A stretch of DNA of 14,065 nt from an uncultured Bacteroidales bacterium (GTDB taxonomy: Bacteria; Bacteroidota; Bacteroidia; Bacteroidales; UBA932). Under the pieces are notes generated by a model. The model had not been told where the DNA came from and made no database searches. It was given only the letters and a program-made list of their open reading frames with translations. The stretch is from assembly GCA_900546395.1 (NCBI GenBank), contig URDD01000067.1, positions 1 through 14,065 of the forward strand. Direction: 5' to 3'. This document shows, in pieces, positions 7,429 through 14,065 of the stretch (position 1 is its first letter; each line of letters begins with the position of its first letter). The translations under genes were made by a program, and so were the position numbers.

Positions 7429-9024
7429 ATGATGAAAAGAAATATAATGATCAATACAGGACTCGCCCTGGCGATGTCTGTGATGGCTTCTGTTTCGTGT
7501 ACCAAAGATTTTGAATATTTCAACACCAATCCGGACTCTGTACAGGAAGTTGACCAGAAGTCATATATAACAACAATGCAGATGGATGCAGTAATTCCAT
7601 GCAAGGATGTAGGTGCCAACGAATTCCAGAGAGCCTGCAACCTTATGGGAGATGCATTTGCTGGATACCTGTCCCCTTCCCAGCAGTTCAATGCAGGAAG
7701 TTTCACCTGCACGTACGACCTTAACGGAACAGACTACAATGACTATCCTTACTCTGTGGCATTTACCAATGTGATGCCAGCATGGCTGAATCTGAAATAT
7801 GCATACCAGAACAAGCAGATAACTGAAGACATATTTGCAGTTGCCGAGGTAATAAAGGTACTCTGTCTCCAGAGAACGACTGATATTTATGGTCCGATTC
7901 CTGTATCTCACTTCGGAGAAGACTCAAACCCTTACGAATCACAGGAAACCGTATATATGAATCTGTTCGAGGACCTGAATGCTGCAATCGAAGTACTTAA
8001 GAACTATGCAGAAATTGAATCTGGATCCGACACCCCTATTTCAAAGGTGGACGCCGTCTATGCCGGTGACTATTCGAAATGGTACAAGCTTGCCAACTCA
8101 CAGAAGCTCCGCATGGCTATGCGCATACGATATGTCCTTCCGGACAAGGCTCAGAAGTGGGCTGAAGAAGCCGTCGCTGCCGGTGTAATGGAGACAGCCG
8201 AAGATGGTGCAACACTTAAGACTACGGGGTCCATTGCCGTTCTTAATCCACTCAACGTTGTATGGAACATGTACGGAGATACACGCATGGGAGCAACAAT
8301 AGACTGCTATATGAACGGATACAATGACCCAAGACTGCCTAAATACTTCAAGACTGCAGGAATCGAAGAGGGCGGATATCACGGCATAAGATGCGGAATC
8401 GCCAATATGATGCCTAACGATGACCCTCGCTACACAATAATGTCTGCACCTAACGTAGAGGCTTCAGACCCTGTAGTATGGTTCCGTGCATCAGAAGTGG
8501 CATTCCTCAAAGCCGAAGGAGCCCTCCTGAACTGGAACATGGGTGGAATCAAGGCAGAAGATGCCTACAAACAGGGTATCACTCTGTCATTCATAGAGAA
8601 CGGACTGTCTGCTTCTCAGGCCGAAGCTTTCGCTGCTTCTTCAAACAAGCCGGCAGCATTTTCCGACAAGTCAGGAAACTCCACAAAATACAATTATGCG
8701 GCTCCTTCCACTGTTACACCTGCCTGGGATGAAGCAGCAGGAGATGAAGTCAAACTCGAGAGAATAATAACCCAGAAATGGATTGCAATGTTCCCTAACG
8801 GACAGGAAGCATGGTCTGAATTCCGCCGTACAGGATATCCGAGAGTCATTCCAATCGTTGACAACAAGAGCAACGGCCTGATCAGTACAGACGAGCAGGT
8901 ACGCAGGATGACATTCCCGAGAAAGGAATACGCCAACAACAACGCTGAAGTCCAGGCTGCAGTAGCATTGATAGGAGGAATGGACAGCGGAGCGGTGAAA
9001 CTCTGGTGGGACAAGAAAAACTAA
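7429..9024 (+). CDS. SusD-like surface glycan-binding lipoprotein
   Basis: A 531-residue lipoprotein that caps the SusC barrel and captures glycan at the cell surface. The N-terminus has a hydrophobic signal and a lipobox ending in Cys24 (ASVSC), followed by TKDFEYFNTNPD, which is like many SusD starts. The middle has the helical TPR-type SusD pattern, for example AEVIKVLCLQRTTDIYGPIP, and ETVYMNLFEDLNAAIEVL. The C-terminal third has the family's EKWIAMFPNGQEAW-like helix (here ITQKWIAMFPNGQEAWSEFR) and ends with KLWWDK. It seems to belong to the SusD-like branch found beside GH18 enzymes, though exact subfamily is a guess. A second ATG three bases on (7432) is an equally possible start. It lies nine bases after SusC and 18 before the GH18 gene, as expected for one transcript. 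Confidence 0.93.
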   Translation: MMKRNIMINTGLALAMSVMASVSCTKDFEYFNTNPDSVQEVDQKSYITTMQMDAVIPCKDVGANEFQRACNLMGDAFAGYLSPSQQFNAGSFTCTYDLNGTDYNDYPYSVAFTNVMPAWLNLKYAYQNKQITEDIFAVAEVIKVLCLQRTTDIYGPIPVSHFGEDSNPYESQETVYMNLFEDLNAAIEVLKNYAEIESGSDTPISKVDAVYAGDYSKWYKLANSQKLRMAMRIRYVLPDKAQKWAEEAVAAGVMETAEDGATLKTTGSIAVLNPLNVVWNMYGDTRMGATIDCYMNGYNDPRLPKYFKTAGIEEGGYHGIRCGIANMMPNDDPRYTIMSAPNVEASDPVVWFRASEVAFLKAEGALLNWNMGGIKAEDAYKQGITLSFIENGLSASQAEAFAASSNKPAAFSDKSGNSTKYNYAAPSTVTPAWDEAAGDEVKLERIITQKWIAMFPNGQEAWSEFRRTGYPRVIPIVDNKSNGLISTDEQVRRMTFPRKEYANNNAEVQAAVALIGGMDSGAVKLWWDKKN

Positions 9025-9042
9025 TGTTAAAAAGAAAACAGT

Positions 9043-10944
9043 ATGAACAAGATATTGAAATATACACTTTTTTCCGTCGTAGCCGGTGCTATGATGGCAG
9101 GGTGCTCGGACTGGGTCAAACCCGAACGCGTAATCACACAGCATCCTGACGAGCAATCCCCTATACTTAGGGATGATGCCTACTATCAGTCTTTGCGCGA
9201 GTACAAAAAGACAAAGCATAAACTGGCATTCGGATGGTACGGTTCATGGACTGCAAACGGCGCCTCATACCAGACCAGACTTGTAAGCGCACCGGATTCC
9301 ATGGACATTATTTCCATATGGAGCCAGTGGCATTCACTTACTCCTGAACAGATTGCGGACAAAAAATTCGTACAGGAAGTAAAGGGAACCAAGGTAACAT
9401 TCACTACATTCATTGACAATCTTCCTGAAGAATTCAGAGCAGAAGAAGTGCCTACCGAAGAAGAAATAGCCAACTTCGCCAGAGCCTGGGGCCGCGACTC
9501 CATAAACAAATACAACTATGACGGAATGGATATCGACTACGAACCAGGATACGGAGCTTCCGGACCTCTGGTAGGACATGACAACCAGCTCTTCACGACT
9601 CTGATCAAGGAACTCGGAAAGTACCTCGGCCCCAAGTCAGGTACAGGAAAGCTCCTTATTATCGACGGAGTACCTTACGCTGTTGACCCTTCTGTAGCAG
9701 AGTATTTTGACTACGGTATCGTACAGGCCTATGCTTCAGGCGGATATACTGATCTTCAGAACAGGTTCAACAATGCCTTTAACAAAGGATGGAAACCGGA
9801 ACAGTATATTTTTGCCGAAAACTTCGAGTCATACTGGAAGACAGGAGGAGTAAACCATACCTGCCGTGACGGACAAAAGGTCAACTCTCTTCTGGGAATG
9901 GCCAGATTCAACCCTGAGCAAGGCTTCTGCGCCGGCTTCGGAGCATACCACATGGAATATGAATACGCACAGTCATCTATGCCTTACATGTATATGCGCA
10001 AAGCCATTCAGGATGTCAATCCGGCAGGCTCGGCTCTGATGGTGTCCCTTGAGAACTCAGGAGTTTCAAAATACTCGCTGCTTCTTGAAGATGACGGAAG
10101 TATAAGCGGTTCAGTGGATTTTACCTTGAAGGTAAACTTTGCACGCCCTGTTCCATCAGACGTTGAGTTCACAGTTTCCCAGGACAACTCGCTAATCGAG
10201 AAGTTCAATTCTGAAAACGGTACTGAATACAAACCTCTTGAAGAGTCAAGAATATCATTAAAAGCTGTAAGCGCTGCAAAAGATGAGTTTACATCAAAAG
10301 GAGGTGAACTGACTTTTGATACTAAAGGAATTACAGAAGGAAGTTATCTGCTTCCTCTGACTGTAATTCTGCCAGAGGGAAGCATATATACGTCCAAAGA
10401 ACCACTCATAAAATACATAGTTATAAACGTAGGTTCCGTAAATATCAGGCCAGACGCCACAGAAGTGGCTGGTACAAAGATCAATCCAGTGTCATCCTGG
10501 ACTATAAACTGCTATCAGGGTGATGCCATTTCAGGCGCTACCGGAGTATGGAACTGCGATTCTGACAGCCAGAAAGCTGCAATGTTTGACGGAAATCTTG
10601 ACGAAAAATGCTGGTATGCAAACTCTGCCTCATTCAGCTGGGGCAACGGAGGAAATTTCGTAGTCAGCCTTGACAAGCCTTATGAAATCAACGGCTTCCG
10701 CTGGCATATATACTATCAGGACTGCAATCCGCAGATACTGGATATCCAATACGGAAAAGACGGAAAGAACTGGACAAGCCTTCTGAACGGCACCACATTC
10801 GTTCCTAAAATGACAGACAACTGGAAAATATTCCAACTCGCCAAGCCTGTCACAGCAACATACATAAGGGTAATAGTCGGACCACTGTCACAAGGAGGCT
10901 TTACCAGCATGAATGAAATCGAATTATATGCACCTGCCAAATAA
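9043..10944 (+). CDS. GH18 lipoprotein (probable endo-beta-N-acetylglucosaminidase) with DUF1735 and F5/8C-like domains
   Basis: A 633-residue secreted lipoprotein with lipobox MAGC (Cys21). The GH18 domain (about 55-325) carries DGMDIDYE at 160-167, so Asp160, Asp163, Asp165 and the acid Glu167 of the DxxDxDxE motif are all present; activity is expected. GH18 cuts beta-1,4 bonds next to GlcNAc with substrate-assisted catalysis. Bacteroidota members in SusCD loci often release N-glycans from glycoproteins, so that is the favoured role; chitin or other GlcNAc polymers are alternatives. A DUF1735-type beta domain follows (about 335-462, with IEKFNSENGTEYKPL). The C-terminal ~150 residues look like an F5/8C (discoidin-like) carbohydrate-binding domain (SSWTINCYQG, NSASFSWGNGGNFVV, ATYIRVIVGP). 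From memory, the B. thetaiotaomicron enzyme BT_3987 has its DUF1735 domain before GH18, so the order here appears reversed. It is the only hydrolase in the locus. Confidence 0.88.
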   Translation: MNKILKYTLFSVVAGAMMAGCSDWVKPERVITQHPDEQSPILRDDAYYQSLREYKKTKHKLAFGWYGSWTANGASYQTRLVSAPDSMDIISIWSQWHSLTPEQIADKKFVQEVKGTKVTFTTFIDNLPEEFRAEEVPTEEEIANFARAWGRDSINKYNYDGMDIDYEPGYGASGPLVGHDNQLFTTLIKELGKYLGPKSGTGKLLIIDGVPYAVDPSVAEYFDYGIVQAYASGGYTDLQNRFNNAFNKGWKPEQYIFAENFESYWKTGGVNHTCRDGQKVNSLLGMARFNPEQGFCAGFGAYHMEYEYAQSSMPYMYMRKAIQDVNPAGSALMVSLENSGVSKYSLLLEDDGSISGSVDFTLKVNFARPVPSDVEFTVSQDNSLIEKFNSENGTEYKPLEESRISLKAVSAAKDEFTSKGGELTFDTKGITEGSYLLPLTVILPEGSIYTSKEPLIKYIVINVGSVNIRPDATEVAGTKINPVSSWTINCYQGDAISGATGVWNCDSDSQKAAMFDGNLDEKCWYANSASFSWGNGGNFVVSLDKPYEINGFRWHIYYQDCNPQILDIQYGKDGKNWTSLLNGTTFVPKMTDNWKIFQLAKPVTATYIRVIVGPLSQGGFTSMNEIELYAPAK

Positions 10945-10964
10945 GGCAGATAAAATTTATTGAA

Positions 10965-12122
10965 ATGAAAAACATCAATAGAATATTGACATCAGGTCTT
11001 GTGTCGCTCACAGTACTGGCGGCATGTACAAATCCTGTAGAGCCTTATGATGCCGTTTATATCACAGAGGCCCAGAAAAACGTTGACAAAACACTTACAG
11101 TTGACACTCCTCCCGCATCAGCTACATTTACAGTTTCATCTTCAGTAAAAGCAAAAGAAGATGTCAATATAGAACTTGAAGTACGCCCTGACATGCTGGA
11201 TGCATACAACAGAAAATATGCAAAGAATTACAAGATGGCTCCTGAAGGGTCTTTTGAACTTTCATCTCTGTCTGCCGTAATAAAGTCAGGATTTGCAATG
11301 TCAGAAGACATTGAAGTGAAAGTTACTTCAATCGACGGATTCGAAGAAGGAGCTACATACTGTATTCCGGTAAGTATCAAATCAGTATCTTCAATGAAGG
11401 TACTTGAACCATCCGCCACTCTTTATGTTGTACTGAAAACCCCGGTAATAAGCAAGGCCATATACCTGGGCTCCAACAAGTACCTGATTCCGGGATTCCA
11501 GGAGGACGCAAACCTTTCCGCTGTACCTCAGGTAACCCTCGAAGCAAGGGTATATGTCAAGAATTTCTGCAACCGCGACCCTTACATCAGTTCGATAATG
11601 GGTATAGAAGGAACGTGCGGAGTACGTTTCGGAGATGTGAAAGTACCGATGAACTGTCTGCAGATATGCCACGACAGCTACCAGCCTGCAGCAACCCAGA
11701 ATCTGTTCGATACAGACAAATGGTATCACGTAGCTGCAGTATGGACAGGTTCAACCTGGGATATATACATTGACGGACTGTATATCACTGGAGCTGCTAC
11801 TGCCGGTGAAACCATCAACCTGTCAAGCGACAATTCAGGCGGTTTCTGGCTTGGTGCCTCATACGGAGGAGGAAGACCTCTTGACGGCTATATCGCTGAA
11901 GTCAGAGTATGGACAAGAGCTTTGAGCCAGTCAGAGATTGCCAACAATATGAATTATATCAAACCTGACTCTGAAGGCCTTCTTGCATACTGGAGAATGA
12001 ACGCTTTCCAGGCAAGCGACAGAGAAGGCTACGGAAACATGGTCATCGATGAGACCGGCCACGGCTACAATGCATACGGCGTAGTGTCTGAGCCTCAGAT
12101 GATGGATACCAAGTGGAACTGA
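10965..12122 (+). CDS. DUF1735 and LamG-domain lipoprotein, probable surface glycan-binding protein
   Basis: A 385-residue lipoprotein with lipobox LAAC (Cys21). Residues about 30-155 form a DUF1735-type domain (VRPDMLDAYNRKYAKNY, FELSSLSAVIKSGF, GATYCIPVSI), similar in kind to the one in the preceding GH18 protein. Residues about 165-385 form a LamG/concanavalin-A-like jelly roll: the signature DKWYHVAAVWTGSTWDIYID, then DGYIAEVRVWTRALSQSEI, and a closing GLLAYWRMN. No glycosidase active site is visible, so the likely job is holding glycan or glycoprotein at the outer surface for the GH18 enzyme and SusCD. It is the last gene of the locus, 20 bases after GH18, and is followed by a palindromic repeat and a strong terminator. 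A hidden enzymatic role cannot be ruled out from sequence. Confidence 0.88.
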   Translation: MKNINRILTSGLVSLTVLAACTNPVEPYDAVYITEAQKNVDKTLTVDTPPASATFTVSSSVKAKEDVNIELEVRPDMLDAYNRKYAKNYKMAPEGSFELSSLSAVIKSGFAMSEDIEVKVTSIDGFEEGATYCIPVSIKSVSSMKVLEPSATLYVVLKTPVISKAIYLGSNKYLIPGFQEDANLSAVPQVTLEARVYVKNFCNRDPYISSIMGIEGTCGVRFGDVKVPMNCLQICHDSYQPAATQNLFDTDKWYHVAAVWTGSTWDIYIDGLYITGAATAGETINLSSDNSGGFWLGASYGGGRPLDGYIAEVRVWTRALSQSEIANNMNYIKPDSEGLLAYWRMNAFQASDREGYGNMVIDETGHGYNAYGVVSEPQMMDTKWN

Positions 12123-12142
12123 CATAGCAATTGTCAGAACTG

Positions 12143-12255
12143 AGAAGCTGTTTAAATTTTTGTCATCATAAATTTTATGAGATATTTTCAAAAAGTCACA
12201 GAAAACAGACCGAAAAGAGCCATAAAAGATTTTTTGAAAAATTTTTAAACAACTT
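12143..12255. repeat. Palindromic interspersed repeat, copy A
   Basis: The element starts AGAAGCTGTTTAAATTTTT and ends AAATTTTTAAACAACTT, which are imperfect terminal inverted repeats. The first 46 bases (12143-12188) match copy B (13994-14039) with two differences and include the small palindrome TCATAAATTTTATGA. Bases 12188-12206 are the exact reverse complement of 14047-14065 in copy B, so the inner block is flipped between the copies. No coding capacity is present, so if it moves it must be helped by a transposase elsewhere. Its place right after the last gene of the locus means it may also act as an RNA hairpin. Confidence 0.75.
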
Positions 12256-12263
12256 ATGATATG

Positions 12264-12295
12264 AAGAGGACGGCAATCAGTCGTCCTCTTTTGTC
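12264..12295 (+). terminator. Intrinsic terminator after the glycan-utilisation locus
   Basis: AAGAGGACG (12264-12272) pairs perfectly with CGTCCTCTT (12282-12290) around a nine-base loop and runs into TTTTGTCTT. It separates the SusCD-GH18-LamG transcript from the ECF sigma gene, which therefore needs its own promoter. Confidence 0.85.
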
Positions 12296-12372
12296 TTGTC
12301 AAACCTTTATCAGATGAGCGCCTGTTTTCAGATTAGACACATCAAGCAATAATAAAAATCGAGTAAAAGCAT

Positions 12373-12380
12373 TATATTTG
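12373..12380 (+). promoter_or_regulatory. -7 promoter box of the ECF sigma gene
   Basis: TATATTTG fits TAnnTTTG exactly. Only eight bases separate it from the ATG at 12389, so a transcript from it would start almost at that codon. This makes either a leaderless message or use of the second ATG at 12407 likely. No good TTTG -33 box is seen at the normal spacing. Confidence 0.5.
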
Positions 12381-12388
12381 TATAATAG

Positions 12389-12976
12389 ATGGCTAAACCA
12401 TACACAATGGACCAAATCCGCGTTAAGAACTTTGCAGATACATTTTCTCGCCTGTTCCTTGAATCACGGAAATCATTTGAAAATATCGCTTTTTCCTATG
12501 TTCACGAAAGGAACGCTGCGGAAGATATTGTTACAGATTGTTTCCTGTATTTATGGGAACACCGTAATGAGGTTGATTGGGAAAGCAACCTCAAAGGCTA
12601 TCTGTATCTTGCCGTAAGATCAAGATGTGTATCTTACCTGAGAAAACAACAGAACTTGACTGACACGGAATCCGGAAGCAGTTCAGCTATTTCGTGGAAA
12701 ATCGAAACATCACTGTCGTCCCTTGAAGATGACAGTACTCTATCCCGTATGCTCGGAGATGAGGCCAGAAACATTTATGCTGAAGAATTGTCAAGAATGC
12801 CGGAACTCACACGGGCCGTTTTTCTTGCAAGCCGCGATGAAGGACTTACCTATCAGGAAATTGCCCTTCGCTATGGAATATCTGTAAGAAAAGTCACATC
12901 CGAAATTCAGAAAGCCCTTTGCAAACTTCGCATATCACTCAAAGATTATCTATGTCTGATTGTCTTCCTCAGTTGA
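12389..12976 (+). CDS. ECF-type RNA polymerase sigma factor (sigma-70 family)
   Basis: A 195-residue alternative sigma factor that would direct RNA polymerase to a small set of promoters. Region 2 spans about residues 28-85 (KSFENIAFSYVHERNAAEDI, then VTDCFLYLWEHR and LAVRSRCVSYLR). Region 4 spans about 128-188 (ELSRMPELTRAVFLASRDEG, LTYQEIALRYGISVRKVTSE) with a clear helix-turn-helix. The length is typical of the Bacteroidota ECF sigmas that pair with FecR proteins. A second start at 12407 (MDQIRVKNF) fits the close upstream -7 box better than 12389 and cannot be excluded. The gene lies about 8.3 kb downstream of the only FecR gene here and is set apart from the locus by a terminator. That it serves this locus is inferred, not shown. 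It converges with the metallopeptidase gene. Confidence 0.9.
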   Translation: MAKPYTMDQIRVKNFADTFSRLFLESRKSFENIAFSYVHERNAAEDIVTDCFLYLWEHRNEVDWESNLKGYLYLAVRSRCVSYLRKQQNLTDTESGSSSAISWKIETSLSSLEDDSTLSRMLGDEARNIYAEELSRMPELTRAVFLASRDEGLTYQEIALRYGISVRKVTSEIQKALCKLRISLKDYLCLIVFLS

Positions 12977-12982
12977 GATATT

Positions 12983-12999
12983 AAACGGATTCACCGTTT
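12983..12999. terminator. Short hairpin between converging genes
   Basis: AAACGG (12983-12988) pairs with CCGTTT (12994-12999) around ATTCA. The 46-base gap between the sigma gene and the converging metallopeptidase gene holds little else, so this is the likely shared terminator, though the stem is only six pairs. Confidence 0.45.
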
Positions 13000-13022
13000 C
13001 CCAACATTACAGATAAATGTAC

Positions 13023-13940
13023 TCAAAGAAGTCTGTATTTTCTGATTTCCTTTTCAAGTATATGATGCACAGGGTGAACTGCCTTACTGGCTTCAGCAGA
13101 CTTGAGCAGTTCTCTGAGATACTTTACATCAGAGGAGTCTCCCGTAACGGTTCCAGTCAAAGAAACAAGACGGGCCATATTGTCCGCACACAGCTTTTCA
13201 AGAAGGGCATGAAAACCAGGACCATGATCCGGATGCTTCAGGTGACACAGTTCATGCAGGATGACATAGTCGCATAATGGCTCAGGAAGCCTGAGCAGAT
13301 TCAGATTCAGATTGATATTGTGCTTTGAAGAGCAGCTGCCCCAGTTGGAAAGATTGTGCTTTACAGTCAGTTTATTGTACATGAATCCATACCTGTCTGC
13401 AAAAAAAGCAAGTTTCTTCGGCAGCAGGGCGCGCGCTTCGTCCCGCAAAATACGGACAAGAGCCTGCGAGAGCATTGCAGACAGTTCTGCCGACCCTTCT
13501 GCCGGCATGGCAGAAGAATAACTCACTGTCTTTCGCGAAACAGGTCTGTCAAGACATAGGAAAAGACGTCCGGTAGTAGCCGGTTCTTCCTCTGGAACGA
13601 CAGAGACCTTAGCCCTTTGAAGATTGCAGGGTGACTTTTCACGTAGAAAACAGATCTCCGAAAGCAGCGTCCTTACTACAGTCCCGTCACCTATCGCAGA
13701 TACAGCTGTACCATCCTTTTCCGCAGCAGCAGTCTTTTTTCTCTGCTTTTCAACCACTTTCAACACCCATTCCTTCTTCGACATATAAAACTTCAGACCA
13801 TCCTCATATCTCATAAGAATCGGTATTGTAACAGTAACTCCTTTGACAGGATGGATTCTTATACTGATTCGTCCGGCACGACTGCTCTTTACAAGCATCA
13901 CATTCCCCAGATCCTTATCTTTATAAATTTTCCGCTCCAT
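13023..13940 (-). CDS. YgjP/DUF45-type zinc metallopeptidase
   Basis: A 305-residue, probably cytoplasmic protein of the YgjP/WLM-like peptidase family, whose substrates are poorly known. The zinc site is intact: HELCH (His229, Glu230, His233), with the third ligand His239 in LKHPDHGPGF, inside the family block YVILHELCHLKHPDHGPGFH. The upstream block LSNWGSCSSKHNINLNLNL (197-215) matches the family's 'WGSC...I.LN..L' signature. The N-terminus (1-64, ISIRIHPVKGVTVTIP and SKKEWVLKVVEK) also fits. About 90 residues between (roughly 66-158) are low in conserved pattern and make the protein longer than the ~230-240 residues I expect for the family. No signal peptide or membrane segment is seen. 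It stands alone on the minus strand and its link to the glycan locus is only positional. Confidence 0.87.
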   Translation of the reverse strand: MERKIYKDKDLGNVMLVKSSRAGRISIRIHPVKGVTVTIPILMRYEDGLKFYMSKKEWVLKVVEKQRKKTAAAEKDGTAVSAIGDGTVVRTLLSEICFLREKSPCNLQRAKVSVVPEEEPATTGRLFLCLDRPVSRKTVSYSSAMPAEGSAELSAMLSQALVRILRDEARALLPKKLAFFADRYGFMYNKLTVKHNLSNWGSCSSKHNINLNLNLLRLPEPLCDYVILHELCHLKHPDHGPGFHALLEKLCADNMARLVSLTGTVTGDSSDVKYLRELLKSAEASKAVHPVHHILEKEIRKYRLL

Positions 13941-13959
13941 ATTTTTCTTAATCGACAGG

Positions 13960-13967
13960 CAAATATA
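13960..13967 (-). promoter_or_regulatory. -7 promoter box of the metallopeptidase gene
   Basis: On the minus strand TATATTTG matches TAnnTTTG and ends 19 bases before the ATG at 13940, a normal spacing for this phylum. It is the same octamer as the box ahead of the ECF sigma gene. No clear TTTG -33 box is present. It lies 26 bases from repeat copy B. Confidence 0.5.
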
Positions 13968-13993
13968 CTTCTTTAAAATATTTTGTATATTTA

Positions 13994-14065
13994 AGAAGCT
14001 GTTTAAATTTTTGTCATTATAAATTTTATGAGGTATTTTTGAGGATGTTTTCTGTGACTTTTTGA
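13994..14065. repeat. Palindromic interspersed repeat, copy B (cut by the window edge)
   Basis: The first 46 bases match copy A at 12143 with two differences and in the same orientation. The last 19 bases (14047-14065) are the exact reverse complement of 12188-12206, so the inner block is inverted relative to copy A. The window ends inside the element, which is what one expects if assembly stopped at a multi-copy repeat. Confidence 0.75.

Noticed and set aside
8671..9219. 182-codon minus-strand frame opposite the end of SusD and start of GH18
   Set aside because: It is antisense to two clear genes, rich in Cys and aromatic residues as antisense frames often are, and has no recognisable domain.
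12378..12617. 79-codon plus-strand frame at the start of the ECF sigma gene
   Set aside because: It is out of frame with the sigma factor, whose region 2 and region 4 motifs are clear.
13017..13816. Several plus-strand frames across the metallopeptidase gene
   Set aside because: The minus strand encodes an intact HExxH protein; the plus-strand frames have no domain pattern.

Overview
The window looks like a contig from a gut-type Bacteroidales (phylum Bacteroidota) genome. The evidence is a Sus-type polysaccharide-utilisation locus (FecR, SusC, SusD, lipoprotein hydrolase), promoters with the TAnnTTTG -7 box typical of this phylum, genes that mostly lack Shine-Dalgarno sequences, and a tmRNA whose tag (GNNNYALAA) is of the Bacteroidales kind. 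Genus cannot be fixed from the sequence alone. The first ~205 bases do not fit: they carry the start of a DUF2812 protein with a strong GGAGG ribosome-binding site, a Firmicutes-like signature, joined in frame to a glyA gene that has lost its C-terminus. The join is either an assembly chimera or a real recombination.

Layout. 1-146 (-): partial DUF2812 gene. 143-1234 (-): glyA, 3' end replaced. 1362-1889 (+): TrmH/SpoU-family RNA methyltransferase. 1895-1944: two-way terminator. 1958-2355 (-): tmRNA (ssrA). 2516-2546: canonical promoter, then tRNA-Val(UAC) at 2584-2661 with a strong terminator. 2699-3092: non-coding stretch with a 50-bp tandem repeat. 3093-12122 (+): five-gene locus of FecR anti-sigma factor, SusC with an STN signalling domain, SusD, a GH18 lipoprotein with DUF1735 and F5/8C-like domains, and a DUF1735-LamG lipoprotein; gaps between genes are 58, 9, 18 and 20 bases. 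12143-12290: a palindromic repeat (copy A) and a terminator. 12389-12976 (+): ECF sigma factor. 13023-13940 (-): YgjP/DUF45-type zinc metallopeptidase. 13994-14065: second copy of the repeat (copy B), cut by the window edge.

How the genes probably work together. The GH18 enzyme, with an intact DGxDxDxE motif, would cut a GlcNAc-containing glycan at the cell surface. N-glycan from glycoproteins is the best guess, by analogy with Bacteroidota SusCD-GH18 loci. SusD and the LamG lipoprotein would hold the substrate, and SusC would import the released oligosaccharide. The STN domain on SusC would signal through FecR to an ECF sigma factor. No sigma gene lies upstream of FecR, its usual place; the only candidate is the one downstream of the locus, in a segment bounded by the two repeat copies.

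I found no CRISPR array, transposase, phage gene or clearly new multi-gene system. The points most worth checking are the glyA junction, the displaced sigma factor, the GH18-DUF1735-F5/8C domain order, and the repeat family whose inner block is inverted between copies.
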